Below, in pieces: positions 53,160 to 61,953 of a DNA stretch of 64,000 nt (within the stretch, counting starts at the first letter, position 1; each line of letters opens with the position of its first letter). The stretch is from contig CBDDIP010000002.1 in NCBI GenBank assembly GCA_965229005.1, positions 2,914,001 through 2,978,000 of the forward strand, in the 5' to 3' direction. Under the pieces are notes generated by a model. It saw only the letters and a list, made by a program, of their open reading frames with translations, was not told the origin of the DNA and made no database searches. Made by a program: the position numbers and the translations under genes. This stretch comes from CBDDIP01 sp965229005 (GTDB lineage: Bacteria > Actinomycetota > Acidimicrobiia > Acidimicrobiales > Ilumatobacteraceae).

Positions 53160-53875
53160 CGGCGACGCGACAGGCGGTCGCCGATCCCCCACCGCGTCAC
53201 CAGCAGCATCGACTCGGCAATGATCCGACCGGACATCTTCGACCGGCCACGCACCCGATCGCGGAAGATGATCGGAGTCTCGACGACCCGGTTGCCGTTG
53301 GCGACGAGCTTGCGCACCAGCTCCGTGAGAAAGGCGTAGCCCTCGGCGGTGGTCGACGCCGGGTCGACGGCGTGCAGCGCGTCGGCACGGTAGGCGCGGA
53401 AGCCCGAGGTGCAGTCGCGGACCTGCATGCGCAGCACGGCTGCGGTGTAGCGGTTGCCCCAGCGCGACAGCAGCTGGCGATGCACCGGCCAGTGCTCGGT
53501 GCCACCGCCCGGTACGTACCGCGAGCCGACGACGACATCGGCGCCGTTGTCGATCAGCCGCAGCATCTCGGGGATCACCGCCGGATCGTGGCTGAAGTCG
53601 CTGTCCATCGAGACGATCGCCTCGTAACCCTCGTCGAAGGCGACGGTGAAGCCGTGGCGATAAGCGGCGCCGAGACCGAGCTTGCCGGGGCGGGTGAGCA
53701 CCTTGATCCGACCGAGGTCGGCCGCCGTGGTCTCGGCCAGCGCACCCGTACCGTCAGGGCTGTTGTCGTCGACGACGATGACGTCCACATCCGGCGCTGC
53801 GGCACGGACCGCGCCGAGGAAGTCGACGATGTTCTCGGCCTCGTTGTAGGTGGGGATGACGACCACGCAGCGCAC
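53156..53875 (-). CDS. polyprenol-phosphate mannose synthase-like GT2 enzyme (Ppm1/DPM1 type)
   Basis: The 239-residue enzyme has I-P-T-Y-N-E-A-E-N at 7-15, D36-D37-N-S-P-D-G-T, and D91-S-D93 followed by F-S-H-D-P, the exact style of dolichol/polyprenol-phosphate mannose synthases. It would transfer mannose from GDP-mannose to a polyprenyl phosphate for extracytoplasmic GT-C enzymes. No membrane helices are seen. The GTG at 53875 is preferred to an upstream start at 53917 because TAGCCT lies eight bases in front. Confidence 0.87.
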   Translation of the reverse strand: MRCVVVIPTYNEAENIVDFLGAVRAAAPDVDVIVVDDNSPDGTGALAETTAADLGRIKVLTRPGKLGLGAAYRHGFTVAFDEGYEAIVSMDSDFSHDPAVIPEMLRLIDNGADVVVGSRYVPGGGTEHWPVHRQLLSRWGNRYTAAVLRMQVRDCTSGFRAYRADALHAVDPASTTAEGYAFLTELVRKLVANGNRVVETPIIFRDRVRGRSKMSGRIIAESMLLVTRWGIGDRLSRRR

Positions 53876-53883
53876 GATGCGCC

Positions 53884-53889
53884 AGGCTA
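53884..53889 (-). promoter_or_regulatory. -10 hexamer TAGCCT of a probable leaderless promoter
   Basis: Eight bases before the GTG at 53875. The block TAGCCTGGCG is also found in front of dprE1 (63321), hinting at shared control. Confidence 0.5.
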
Positions 53890-53994
53890 CCGGGCGGTCC
53901 CTGCGGGTCACCGGCATCCGAAGCCCGGGACGCGGAGGTGGTCCGGCGCTAGCCTCAGCGGGCGCGCCGCCAGGCTCTGGAGTGCGCTCTGCAC

Positions 53995-54333
53995 ATGACT
54001 CGCTTCCCCTCGCACCCTCTCGTCGGTCCCTTTGCGGATGCGTTGTTCGCCGCCGATCTGCCGTCGTTGCCCGCCGACCGCCGCCGCGAGGTGGTTGCCT
54101 TCGTCGCTCGTCGCGCGGATGGGCTGCCGAGCTTCATCCGCTTCGGCGTCCTCGTGATCGCCGCGCTGTACCGCGGCGCGATGGCCCTGCCGGGGGCGTG
54201 GCCGGTCGTGCGCTTCATCGCCGGCAAGCCCTTGCCGGTGATCTCGGAGTACCCGCGGCTCATCCGCTCGCTCGGTTACACGTACATCTGGGAGCGCTGG
54301 CCGGCCACAGCACCCGACGGGAGCGCCCGATGA
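53995..54333 (+). CDS. small protein paired with a GMC oxidoreductase
   Basis: The 112-residue product has one hydrophobic stretch (F-G-V-L-V-I-A-A-L-Y, about 48-58) and a conserved-looking end Y-T-Y-I-W-E-R-W-P. Its stop overlaps the ATG of the oxidoreductase gene (ATGA), so the two are made together, and it may be a small subunit or membrane adaptor. I recall a comparable small protein beside the mycobacterial GMC oxidoreductase Rv0492c, which needs checking. No known domain is visible. Confidence 0.7.
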   Translation: MTRFPSHPLVGPFADALFAADLPSLPADRRREVVAFVARRADGLPSFIRFGVLVIAALYRGAMALPGAWPVVRFIAGKPLPVISEYPRLIRSLGYTYIWERWPATAPDGSAR

Positions 54334-55802
54334 CCGACCCGATCGCCAGCCCGATCGCCAGCCCGGCGACTTCATCGATGGACGCCGAGGTGCTGATCAT
54401 CGGCTCCGGCGCGGGCGGAGCGACGACGGCGACGGTGCTGGCCGAGGCCGGCTTCGACGTGCTCGTCGTCGAGGAGGGTCCGTGGGTGGAGCAGGGATCG
54501 GTCGTGCCGTTCTCGCTGGACCAGATGGACCAGCAGTACCGCGCCGGCGGGGTCACGGTGGCACTCGGGCTGCCGTCCATCGCTTACACCGAGGGGCGCT
54601 GCGCCGGGGGTGGCACCGAGGTCAACTCCGGGCTCTATCGGCGACCGCCGGCCGAGGTGGTGGAGCGCTGGCGCGACGACTACGCCATCGACGACCTCGA
54701 CCCCGACGACCTGTTCGGCATCGCCGATGACGTCGAGGTGGCGCTGTCGGTCAGCACGGTGCCCGGCGAACCCACGGCGGCCAGCGACGTCCTTCGGCGC
54801 GGCGCGGCGGCACTCGGGTGGCAGCACAGCGAGATCCCGCGATGGATGGCGTACCCACCGGGCGGCGATGCAGCCAGCGGTCGCCGGCAGAGCATGACGC
54901 GCACGTACCTGCCTCGCGCTGTCGCGGCCGGGGCTCGCCTGGTCGTCGGTTGCCGCATCGACGCGCTCGAGATGCACGGCGGAACGGCGCGCTCCGCGCG
55001 AACGACCCTGGCCGACGGCACGCCCGGCACGATCCGCTTCCGGCACGTGTTCGTGTGCGGTGGCGCCATCCAGACGCCCGCGCTGCTGCAGCGTTCGCGC
55101 GTCCGCGGCCACATCGGCCACACACTTGCCGTGCACCCGACGGTGAAGCTCGCCGCCCGGTTCGCCGACGAGCTCAACGTGCCCGACGACGTGCCGGTGC
55201 ACCAGGTGAAGGAGTTCGCTCCTGACCTGTCGTTCGGCGGCTCGGCCAGCCACCCCGGACTCGTCGCGCTGGCGTTGAGCGACCACTGGAAGGCGTTCGC
55301 CGAGGCGATCCCCGACTGGCGTCGGATCAGCGTCTACTACGCGGCGATCACCAGCGAAGGCCGCGGCGTCGTGCGTGCCGTGCCGGGCCTGCGCGACCCG
55401 ATCGTCACGTACCGGCTCACCCATCACGATCGCGAGATGTTGCGCAGCGGTCTCGCCCGTCTCGCGCTGCTGATGCTCGAGGCCGGCGCCGACGAGGTCT
55501 ACCCGTCGTTCCGCGGGGCGCCGTTCGTGCGCAACCGCGCCGACCTCGCCACCTTGCAGGAGCGTTTCACCGCCCGCCGGGCAACCGTGATGACCGTGCA
55601 CCTGTGCTCCACGGTTCCGATGGGCGAGGCAACCGACCGCTGCGGTGCCAACTCCTACGGCCGCGTGCACGGCTGCGCCAACGTCTACGTCAACGACGCG
55701 TCGCTGCTGCCCAGCGCGCCAGGCGTCAACCCACAGGCGAGCGTGATGGCGTTGGCCATTCGCAACGCCCTCCACTTCGCCTCGGAAGGCCGACATGCCT
55801 GA
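54330..55802 (+). CDS. GMC-family FAD-dependent oxidoreductase
   Basis: The 490-residue flavoprotein has the FAD-binding block I-I-G-S-G-A-G-G-A near residue 25 and V-V-E-E-G-P at the end of the second strand. The GMC active-site pair is H424 (H-L-C-S-T-V-P-M-G) and N467 (G-V-N-P-Q). It oxidises an alcohol, as cholesterol, choline and glucose oxidases or dehydrogenases do. It is co-expressed with two extended SDRs, which suggests successive alcohol oxidation or C-3 epimerisation on a larger molecule such as a terpenoid or sterol-like lipid. Confidence 0.88.
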   Translation: MTDPIASPIASPATSSMDAEVLIIGSGAGGATTATVLAEAGFDVLVVEEGPWVEQGSVVPFSLDQMDQQYRAGGVTVALGLPSIAYTEGRCAGGGTEVNSGLYRRPPAEVVERWRDDYAIDDLDPDDLFGIADDVEVALSVSTVPGEPTAASDVLRRGAAALGWQHSEIPRWMAYPPGGDAASGRRQSMTRTYLPRAVAAGARLVVGCRIDALEMHGGTARSARTTLADGTPGTIRFRHVFVCGGAIQTPALLQRSRVRGHIGHTLAVHPTVKLAARFADELNVPDDVPVHQVKEFAPDLSFGGSASHPGLVALALSDHWKAFAEAIPDWRRISVYYAAITSEGRGVVRAVPGLRDPIVTYRLTHHDREMLRSGLARLALLMLEAGADEVYPSFRGAPFVRNRADLATLQERFTARRATVMTVHLCSTVPMGEATDRCGANSYGRVHGCANVYVNDASLLPSAPGVNPQASVMALAIRNALHFASEGRHA

Positions 55803-56862
55803 GACCCCCTCTGCGTCACGCCCATCGCCCGGCACCACTGTCGTCACCGGCGCAGCCGGTTGGCTGGGACGTGCCCTCGTCGATCGGCTGTTGCACGATC
55901 CCGAACGCACGCATCTGCGCCTGCTCGTCCACACCACGGCAGAAGCGGATGCGCTGCGCGAGGTTGCAGCTGCACATGCCGGGACGACTCGCGTCGACGT
56001 CGTCATCGGCGACATCGCCAAGGCCGACACCGCACGCCGGTTGCTCAACGGGCTCGGTGACGACGCGCACCTCCTGCACACCGCCGGAGTGATCCACCCG
56101 AAGAACGTCAAGCAGTTCTACGACGTCAACACCGAGGGCACTCGCCATCTCGTCGCCGAAGCGGTCGACCGCCGGGTGGGGTGCATGGTGCACGTCTCCT
56201 CGAACAGCCCCTTCGGCACCAACGCCAAGCCCAACGACACGTTCCGGGCGATCGAGCCGTACCACCCGTACTACGGCTACGGGAAGTCGAAGATGCTCGG
56301 CGAGCGTGCCGTGCTCGAGGGCGTCGATCGCGGTCTCGACGCGACGATCGTTCGCCCGCCCTGGTTCTACGGCCCGTTCCAGCCGCCGCGCCAGACGACC
56401 TTCTTCCGGCTCGTGCGCTCCGGTCGCTTCCCGGTCATCAGCCCCGGTGATCAACGGCGATCGATGGTCTACGTGGACAACCTCGTCGACGGCATCCTCG
56501 CCGCCGAACGCACTGCTGCGTCGCGCGGCAACGGTTATTGGATCGCCGACGCGCGTGCGTACACCGTCAACGAGATCGTCGCCACGGTCGGCGCAGCGTT
56601 GCGAGACGCCGGCTTCACCGTGAAGGACCCGGGTTCGCCGATGCCGGCCATCGTCGGGCGCGTCGCCGAACTGGCTGACAAGCTGATCCAGAACGTCGGT
56701 CGCTACCAGCAGCAGTTCCACGTGCTCGGCGAGATGGACAAGACCATCGCCTGCGACATCGAGGCCTCACGACGCGAGCTCGGCTACGAGCCGGCCGTCG
56801 ACCTCGCCGAGGGCATGCGCCGCAGCATCGCCTGGTGCATCGAGCAGGGCCTGGAGCTGTGA
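55795..56862 (+). CDS. extended SDR (NAD-dependent epimerase/3-beta-hydroxysteroid dehydrogenase-like), first copy
   Basis: The 355-residue protein has the extended-SDR cofactor motif V-T-G-A-A-G-W-L-G at about 17-25, a Y-G-Y-G-K-S-K active site (Tyr and Lys within about residues 160-168) and P-P-W-F-Y-G-P-F after it. Related enzymes act on nucleotide sugars or 3-hydroxysteroids. It overlaps the GMC gene by 8 bp and the second SDR gene by 4 bp. Confidence 0.85.
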   Translation: MPETPSASRPSPGTTVVTGAAGWLGRALVDRLLHDPERTHLRLLVHTTAEADALREVAAAHAGTTRVDVVIGDIAKADTARRLLNGLGDDAHLLHTAGVIHPKNVKQFYDVNTEGTRHLVAEAVDRRVGCMVHVSSNSPFGTNAKPNDTFRAIEPYHPYYGYGKSKMLGERAVLEGVDRGLDATIVRPPWFYGPFQPPRQTTFFRLVRSGRFPVISPGDQRRSMVYVDNLVDGILAAERTAASRGNGYWIADARAYTVNEIVATVGAALRDAGFTVKDPGSPMPAIVGRVAELADKLIQNVGRYQQQFHVLGEMDKTIACDIEASRRELGYEPAVDLAEGMRRSIAWCIEQGLEL

Positions 56863-57926
56863 GCCCGTCGAGCTCCGGTTCCGTCCGGCTCGTCACCGGC
56901 GGCAGCGGCTACTTCGGATCGCTGCTCGTGCGCAAGCTCGTCGACGCCGGCCATCGCGTTCGCGTGCTCGACCTGTTCGATGCCGATGATCGTCCGGAGA
57001 GCGTCGAACTGATTCGTGGCGACATCCGCGACGTCGCTGTGGTCGCCACCGCTGTCGACGGGATCGACGTGATCTACAACAACGTCGCGCAGGTGCCATT
57101 GGCCAAGGACGAGGTGCTGCTGCGCACCGTGAACGTCGACGGGACCGCGCTGCTGCTCGCCGAGGCGCAGCGCGCCGGCGTGCGCAAGGTGGTGCACACG
57201 TCGTCGAGCGCGGTCTTCGGTGTGCCGGCCGCGAACCCGGTGCTGCCCTCCACGGTGCCATCCCCGGCCGAGGCCTACGGGCACGCCAAGCTCGCCGCCG
57301 AGTGGGCATGCCTGCGCGCCGTGTCCGACGGCCTCGACGTCACCATCGTCCGGCCGCGCACGATCCTCGGTCATGGTCGACTCGGCATCTTCGGCATCCT
57401 GTTCGAGTGGATCGCCGACGGCGCCGACGTGTTCGTGCTCGGCGACGGCAGCAACCGCTACCAATTCATCCACGCGGACGATCTCGCCGAGGTCTGCGTG
57501 CGCGCCGGCGATCGCCCCGGCCCGGCCGTGTTCAACGCCGGCACCGATCGCTTCGGCACGATGCGCGAGTCGCTCGAGTCGTTGTGCGCGCACGCCGGCA
57601 CCGGCTCATCGGTGCACTCGCTGCCGGCCCGCCCGGCGTCGCTGTTGATGCACGCGGCAGCAGCCGCACACCTGGCGCCCTTCGCGCCCTACCACTGGCT
57701 GATGTACTCGAAGTCGCTGTGGTTCGACATCGAGCACGTGCGCACCGCACTCGACTGGGAGCCGACGTGGTCGAACGAGGAGATGCTCGCCGACAGCTAC
57801 GACTGGTTCCTGGCCAACCGCGCATCCGCCGGCGACCACGACGCCGATCGCTCCCACCACCGCGTCAGCGCCAAGCAAGGCGCACTGACCCTCCTCAAGC
57901 GAGCAACTCGGCTGCTGCCGAACTGA
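56859..57926 (+). CDS. extended SDR (NAD-dependent epimerase/3-beta-hydroxysteroid dehydrogenase-like), second copy
   Basis: The 355-residue protein starts with a GTG that overlaps the previous stop (GTGA). Cofactor motif V-T-G-G-S-G-Y-F-G lies at about 9-17, catalytic S-S-S and Y-G-H-A-K at about 110 and 140, and R-P-R-T-I-L-G follows, in the 3-beta-HSD style. It shares the fold but not close sequence with the first copy, so the two probably catalyse different steps. Confidence 0.85.
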   Translation: MSPSSSGSVRLVTGGSGYFGSLLVRKLVDAGHRVRVLDLFDADDRPESVELIRGDIRDVAVVATAVDGIDVIYNNVAQVPLAKDEVLLRTVNVDGTALLLAEAQRAGVRKVVHTSSSAVFGVPAANPVLPSTVPSPAEAYGHAKLAAEWACLRAVSDGLDVTIVRPRTILGHGRLGIFGILFEWIADGADVFVLGDGSNRYQFIHADDLAEVCVRAGDRPGPAVFNAGTDRFGTMRESLESLCAHAGTGSSVHSLPARPASLLMHAAAAAHLAPFAPYHWLMYSKSLWFDIEHVRTALDWEPTWSNEEMLADSYDWFLANRASAGDHDADRSHHRVSAKQGALTLLKRATRLLPN

Positions 57927-57929
57927 CCG

Positions 57930-57973
57930 TCATCTCGGTGCTGCTGTCATCTCGGTGCTTTCATCTCGGTGCT
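57930..57973 (+). repeat. three copies of TCATCTCGGTGCT
   Basis: Exact 13-bp copies at 57930-57942, 57947-57959 and 57961-57973, with spacers of four bases and one base. They start right after the stop codon at 57926. Confidence 0.8.
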
Positions 57974-58038
57974 TCGCCTGCCGTGTTCGCTCGCTGCGCT
58001 CGCTCACCCGAGCTCCAGCAGGAACGCAACTGCCGCCC

Positions 58039-58054
58039 GTTCGAGCACTCGAAC
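58039..58054. repeat. 16-bp perfect palindrome GTTCGAGCACTCGAAC
   Basis: Arms of seven bases around CA. It could be an operator or part of the terminator region. It resembles a tRNA T-loop sequence only by chance, since no tRNA can be folded around it. Confidence 0.5.
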
Positions 58055-58058
58055 CTGT

Positions 58059-58105
58059 GACCCGAGTCGCCAACGCGCGCTCACCGCGCGTTCGGTACTC
58101 GGGTC
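58059..58105. terminator. 47-bp two-tier hairpin between convergent genes
   Basis: Perfect outer arms GACCCGAGT and ACTCGGGTC, a symmetrical four-base internal loop, then perfect inner arms AACGCGCG and CGCGCGTT around CTCAC. It ends exactly at the stop codon of the minus-strand gene (58106). A probable bidirectional terminator without T-run. Confidence 0.7.
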
Positions 58106-59281
58106 TCAGGGGCGGCGTTTGCGGGTGGCCTGGCCGTGGAGGGCGGCGAGGATGCCGAGGGCAGACGCATCCCACGTGAGGGTCTTGGCCCGGGCGAGAG
58201 CGGCTGCTCCGAGCTCGGCGCGCCGCACGTCGTCGAGCAGCACGTCAGCAAGGCGCTGGCCGAGCTCTGGCAACGGGGCCAGCACGCCGGTCACGCCGTC
58301 GACGACGCTGCTGTGGTGGCCACGTACGTCGGTGGCCACGGCGGGCGTGCCGCACGCGGCCGCCTCGGTGAGGGTCAGGCCCCAACCCTCGGCGAGTGAT
58401 GCACTGCTCACCAGCCACGCACGCTGGTAGAGCGCGACGAGCTCATCGTCGCGGACGTGCCCTGCGAGGTGGATCCAGTCGCCGGCGTGATGACCGGCGA
58501 TCCGAGCCTCGAGCGCCGGCCGCAGCGGGCCCTCGCCGGCGACGACCACCTGCAGGTCCGGGACGCGCAGCTTCGTCTCGGCGACGGCGTCGATGAAGTG
58601 GTCCTGGCGCTTCACCGGGGCCAGGCGGCCGACGCACACCACGAGCGGCACCGGCGAGCGTTCCCCACCGGGCTGGTAGCTCTCCTCGACGCCGTTGGGC
58701 ACGGCGAGCACGCGATCCGGTCGGAAGCCGAGCTCCAGCAGCTCCTCGCGGGTCGCGTCGCTGGGCGTCAACGTCAGCCCGCGCCGATAGATCGGCGGGG
58801 CCAGCCGCGACTCCACCGTGCGACCCAGTCGGGCAAACGGACCGGGCATCAGCTGATCCCACATCGGCCCGTGGACGTGGTGGAAGAATGTGAGGCGCGG
58901 TTTGCGCGTCCACAGTGGACTCAACCAGGGCACGCCGTTCCACACCTCGACGAGCGCGTCGAACCCGCCCATCCTCCGCGCCAGCTCGCTGCCGACGGCG
59001 CGTGGAAAGACCGAATATCGGCTGCCGCGTCGAACCACCTGGTAGCCGTTGCGTTCTGCGGTGGCCGGCAGCCCGACCGCAGCGGACGTCCGGTGGGTGA
59101 CCTCCAGCCCGGCTGCCGCCCAGCGACGCATGAACTGGTCGGCGTGCACTTCGGAGCCGCCGGCGTCGATGTCGTCCAGGTCGCGCCAGGCCAGCACGTG
59201 CACGCGTCGGATCCCGAGGTCGCGCAGGTCGGCCGCGTAGTCGGCGATCGACGCGTCGGAACCGCCGAGCTGGAGCTTCAT
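58106..59281 (-). CDS. GT4 family glycosyltransferase
   Basis: The 391-residue GT-B enzyme has an N-terminal domain with D-A-G-G-S-E-V-H-A-D (donor-side Gly-rich loop of GT4), V-G-R-L-A-P-V-K-R-Q-D at the start of the C-terminal domain, and the E-x7-E type site E-G-W-G-L-T-L-T-E-A near residue 300. It transfers a sugar from a nucleotide donor at the inner membrane face. TAGCGT lies nine bases before the ATG at 59281. Sugar and acceptor are unknown. Confidence 0.87.
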   Translation of the reverse strand: MKLQLGGSDASIADYAADLRDLGIRRVHVLAWRDLDDIDAGGSEVHADQFMRRWAAAGLEVTHRTSAAVGLPATAERNGYQVVRRGSRYSVFPRAVGSELARRMGGFDALVEVWNGVPWLSPLWTRKPRLTFFHHVHGPMWDQLMPGPFARLGRTVESRLAPPIYRRGLTLTPSDATREELLELGFRPDRVLAVPNGVEESYQPGGERSPVPLVVCVGRLAPVKRQDHFIDAVAETKLRVPDLQVVVAGEGPLRPALEARIAGHHAGDWIHLAGHVRDDELVALYQRAWLVSSASLAEGWGLTLTEAAACGTPAVATDVRGHHSSVVDGVTGVLAPLPELGQRLADVLLDDVRRAELGAAALARAKTLTWDASALGILAALHGQATRKRRP

Positions 59282-59328
59282 CGTGGAGCGACGCTATCGA
59301 CGCCCGGGTCCGGCTCGGGGGAACTCGG

Positions 59329-59334
59329 TAGAGT
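59329..59334 (+). promoter_or_regulatory. -10 hexamer TAGAGT of a probable leaderless promoter
   Basis: Eight bases before the ATG at 59343, in the 61-bp gap between divergent glycosyltransferase genes. The partner hexamer TAGCGT is at 59291-59296. Confidence 0.5.
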
Positions 59335-59342
59335 CGCCCGCC

Positions 59343-61184
59343 ATGGACATCCGCAGCGCCGACGTTCCGCTGGCGGCCGCCGGCGTGCCCTTCGTGCTCG
59401 GCGGCACCCTGGTCGGTCGACTGCGCGGACCCGATCGCCTGCGGGCGACGTGGCGGTCGTGGGCATCGATCGCCGCCGTGCTGGCCGTCGTCGTCGTGCC
59501 GTTGCGCGGCCTGTACCTCGGCACCGGCAGCTCGATGGAAGAGGGCTTCATGCTCGTCTTCCCCAAGCGCATGCTCGCCGGCGACGTGCCGAACGTCGAC
59601 TTCCTCCACCTGTACGGCCCAACGGGGCTGCGGGTGCTCGAGGTCTGGTACTCGGTCTTCGGCTACACGTTGGAAGCGCAGCGCACCTTCGGTCTGCTGC
59701 AGCACCTCGGGATCATCTTCGCCGTCTATGCCCTCGGCCGAGCGTTCGGTCGGCGGATCGCGGTCGTCAGCGCCGTGGCCGTCACCCTGCTGGTCCTCAC
59801 CCCGATCGGGCTGTCGGCCCTCGCGTGGGAGGGCGGTGTCGCCCTTGCACTGTGGAGCGTGGTCTTCGCCCTGCGGGCCGCGCACCTGGAACAACGTCCG
59901 CGCCTCGTTGCATACGCGACCTCCGGACTCCTCGCCGGGCTCGCGCTTGGGTACCGACCCGATCTCGTCGTCGCGCTCGGCATCGCCCACCTCGCCCTGC
60001 TGTGGCGCCGACGAGCGTTGCGACCGGTGCTGATCGGCCTCGCCGTCGGACTGATCCCGGTGTTCGTCCACCTCGTGCAGGCCGGCCTGACCAAGTCCGT
60101 GCGCGGCATGGTCCTGCAGCCGGTGTTCGACTTGCGCCCCGGCCGCGAGCTGCCTCGGCCGCCGAGCTGGGGCAAGATCGACGGCGCGCTGCAAGCCGTC
60201 GCCGAAGGCCCCGCCGACGCGCCGTGGTGGCGGGTGCCGGCACTGTCGGCCAACCACCAGCTGTTCATCTGGTTCTTCGCCGTCGTCGTCGTCGCCATCG
60301 GGCTCGCCGTCATCGCCGTGCGGTGGCACCGACGCTCACCATCACCGCAACGCTTGGTGCTGCTCGGCGGTGCGCTGCTCGGGCTGGGGATGCTGCCCCA
60401 GGCGATGCAGCGCCCCGACTCCACCCACCTCGCCTGGGGGTCGTGCGTCTCGTTCGCCATCCTGCCGATGGCCCTCGCCGAGTGGCTGAGCTCGGCATCC
60501 GCCGACCGGACGCTCCTCGCCCGCCTGCGACCTCACCGTCAGCTCGTGATCGGCGCCGCGATGGCGCTCGGGCTGCTGATCGTCTGCCCGTTCTACACGT
60601 ACCGCTCGTACCTGCTGTTCAGCCGGATCAGCGTCGGCAACAAGCCCGGCGGTTTCGAGGTGTCCCGCGACGGACGGCGGTTCTACTTCGGCAACCAGCC
60701 GCTGCAGAACGCCAGCCAGGCGGCCATCGACCAGCTCGCTGCATCGATGCAGCCCGGCCAGCGGCTGCTCGTCGGCCCGGCCGATCTGAGCCGCACGATC
60801 TACAGCGACGTCGTCTTCTACTACCTGTTCCCCGAGCTCACGCCCGCGACCTACTACATCGAGATGGACCCCGGCCTGGCCGACCAGCCCGGCTCGAGCC
60901 TGGCCGATGACGTGGCCTCCGCCGACTGGCTGATCCTGACCAACTTCTGGACGGGTTGGTACGAGCCGAACGCCTCCTCGGACTTCGGCAGCGACGCACC
61001 GAACCAGGTCGTTGCCGACCAGTTCTGCCTCGTCGGCAACTACGAAGACGCGCTCGTGCTGCTCTACCAGCGATGCGATCAGGGCGACGGCGTCAGCCCC
61101 GCCGGCCTCGGCCTCGGCGCCGACCGCCGCGCCAGCCTCGATCACGAGCTGGCCATTCACTCGGGCTCGCTGCGCTCGCCCTAG
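59343..61184 (+). CDS. multi-pass membrane protein, probable GT-C glycosyltransferase
   Basis: The 613-residue protein has about 10 helices up to residue 430 and a soluble C-terminal part. An early external loop with G-S-S-M-E-E-G-F-M-L and D-F-L-H-L-Y-G-P-T-G resembles PMT-like enzymes. The ATG at 59343 is preferred to an upstream start at 59283. Its TAG stop shares the palindrome CTAG (61181-61184) with the stop of the convergent dprE2 gene. Confidence 0.75.
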   Translation: MDIRSADVPLAAAGVPFVLGGTLVGRLRGPDRLRATWRSWASIAAVLAVVVVPLRGLYLGTGSSMEEGFMLVFPKRMLAGDVPNVDFLHLYGPTGLRVLEVWYSVFGYTLEAQRTFGLLQHLGIIFAVYALGRAFGRRIAVVSAVAVTLLVLTPIGLSALAWEGGVALALWSVVFALRAAHLEQRPRLVAYATSGLLAGLALGYRPDLVVALGIAHLALLWRRRALRPVLIGLAVGLIPVFVHLVQAGLTKSVRGMVLQPVFDLRPGRELPRPPSWGKIDGALQAVAEGPADAPWWRVPALSANHQLFIWFFAVVVVAIGLAVIAVRWHRRSPSPQRLVLLGGALLGLGMLPQAMQRPDSTHLAWGSCVSFAILPMALAEWLSSASADRTLLARLRPHRQLVIGAAMALGLLIVCPFYTYRSYLLFSRISVGNKPGGFEVSRDGRRFYFGNQPLQNASQAAIDQLAASMQPGQRLLVGPADLSRTIYSDVVFYYLFPELTPATYYIEMDPGLADQPGSSLADDVASADWLILTNFWTGWYEPNASSDFGSDAPNQVVADQFCLVGNYEDALVLLYQRCDQGDGVSPAGLGLGADRRASLDHELAIHSGSLRSP

Positions 61185-61939
61185 TCGAACGGCAGGCGGC
61201 GCCAGATGGGGGCGGGGAGGTGGCGCAGGGTGGAGAACACCGGGCGCAGGATCCCCGGAGCCCAGACCATCCGCTTCTTGCCCCGCAGCGCCTTGGCGGT
61301 GGCCGTGGCGACGGCCTCAGGGGTGGTTGCGAACGGGGCGGCCTTGCGGCCTTTCGTCATCGCCGAGTGCACGAACCCGGGCCGCACGATCAGCACGTGC
61401 ACACCCTCGGCCGCCAGCGAATCGCCGAGGCCCTGAGCGAAGCCGTCGAGGCCTGCCTTCGTGCCGCCGTACACCGGGTTGGCCGATCGCACCCGCTCGC
61501 CAGCGACGCTGGACAGGATGACGATCGAGCCGTGACCCTGGCGGCGCATCTGGTTGGCGACGGCGATGGTGGCCGTCACCGATGCGGTGAAGTTGAGGTG
61601 AGCGACCTCGGCTGCGGCGGTCACGTCGGTCGACGTCTCCGGCCCCTCACCGAGCAAGGCGAAGGCGAGGATGGCCACGTCGATGTCGGCGCCGTCGGCC
61701 GCGGCGCGCACCGCTGCGTCGTGCGACTCGGTGTCCGCACCGTCGAAGTGCTGCACGCGCACCTCCAGGCCGCTGCGACGAAGGCCCTCGGCGGCCAGCT
61801 CGCCCTTGGCGACATCACGGCAGGCCAGCACGACCGAACGAGTGACAGGGCTGAGCAGCTCGCGAACGATGGCCAGTCCGATGTCGCTGGTGCCCCCGAG
61901 GAGCAGGATCGATTGCGGTTGTCCGAGCGCGTTGTCCAT
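61181..61939 (-). CDS. dprE2: DprE2-like decaprenylphosphoryl-2-keto-erythro-pentose reductase
   Basis: The 252-residue SDR has L-L-G-G-T-S-D-I-G-L-A at 13-23, S-S-V-A-G near 143-147 and the catalytic Y157-x-x-x-K161 (Y-G-G-T-K). The early block G-G-T-S-D-I-G and the C-terminal half resemble mycobacterial DprE2, which reduces the keto intermediate to decaprenylphosphoryl arabinose. The dprE1 gene lies 14 bp upstream in the same direction, as in mycobacteria. The ATG at 61939 fits the family start. Confidence 0.88.
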   Translation of the reverse strand: MDNALGQPQSILLLGGTSDIGLAIVRELLSPVTRSVVLACRDVAKGELAAEGLRRSGLEVRVQHFDGADTESHDAAVRAAADGADIDVAILAFALLGEGPETSTDVTAAAEVAHLNFTASVTATIAVANQMRRQGHGSIVILSSVAGERVRSANPVYGGTKAGLDGFAQGLGDSLAAEGVHVLIVRPGFVHSAMTKGRKAAPFATTPEAVATATAKALRGKKRMVWAPGILRPVFSTLRHLPAPIWRRLPFD

Positions 61940-61953
61940 TGGGGTCTCCGGTG

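Larger units (their letters stand above)
57927..58105. other. 179-bp intergenic region rich in repeats
   Basis: No gene is supported here. It contains three direct repeats (57930-57973), a short palindrome (58039-58054) and a long hairpin (58059-58105), between convergent genes. Confidence 0.6.

Noticed and set aside
57930..57973. CRISPR-like array from the three 13-bp repeats
   Set aside because: Repeats are too short, spacers are only 4 bases and 1 base, and no cas genes are present.
58039..58054. tRNA T-loop-like sequence
   Set aside because: On the minus strand it reads GTTCGAGTGC, but no acceptor stem, D-arm or anticodon arm can be built around it. It is simply a short palindrome.
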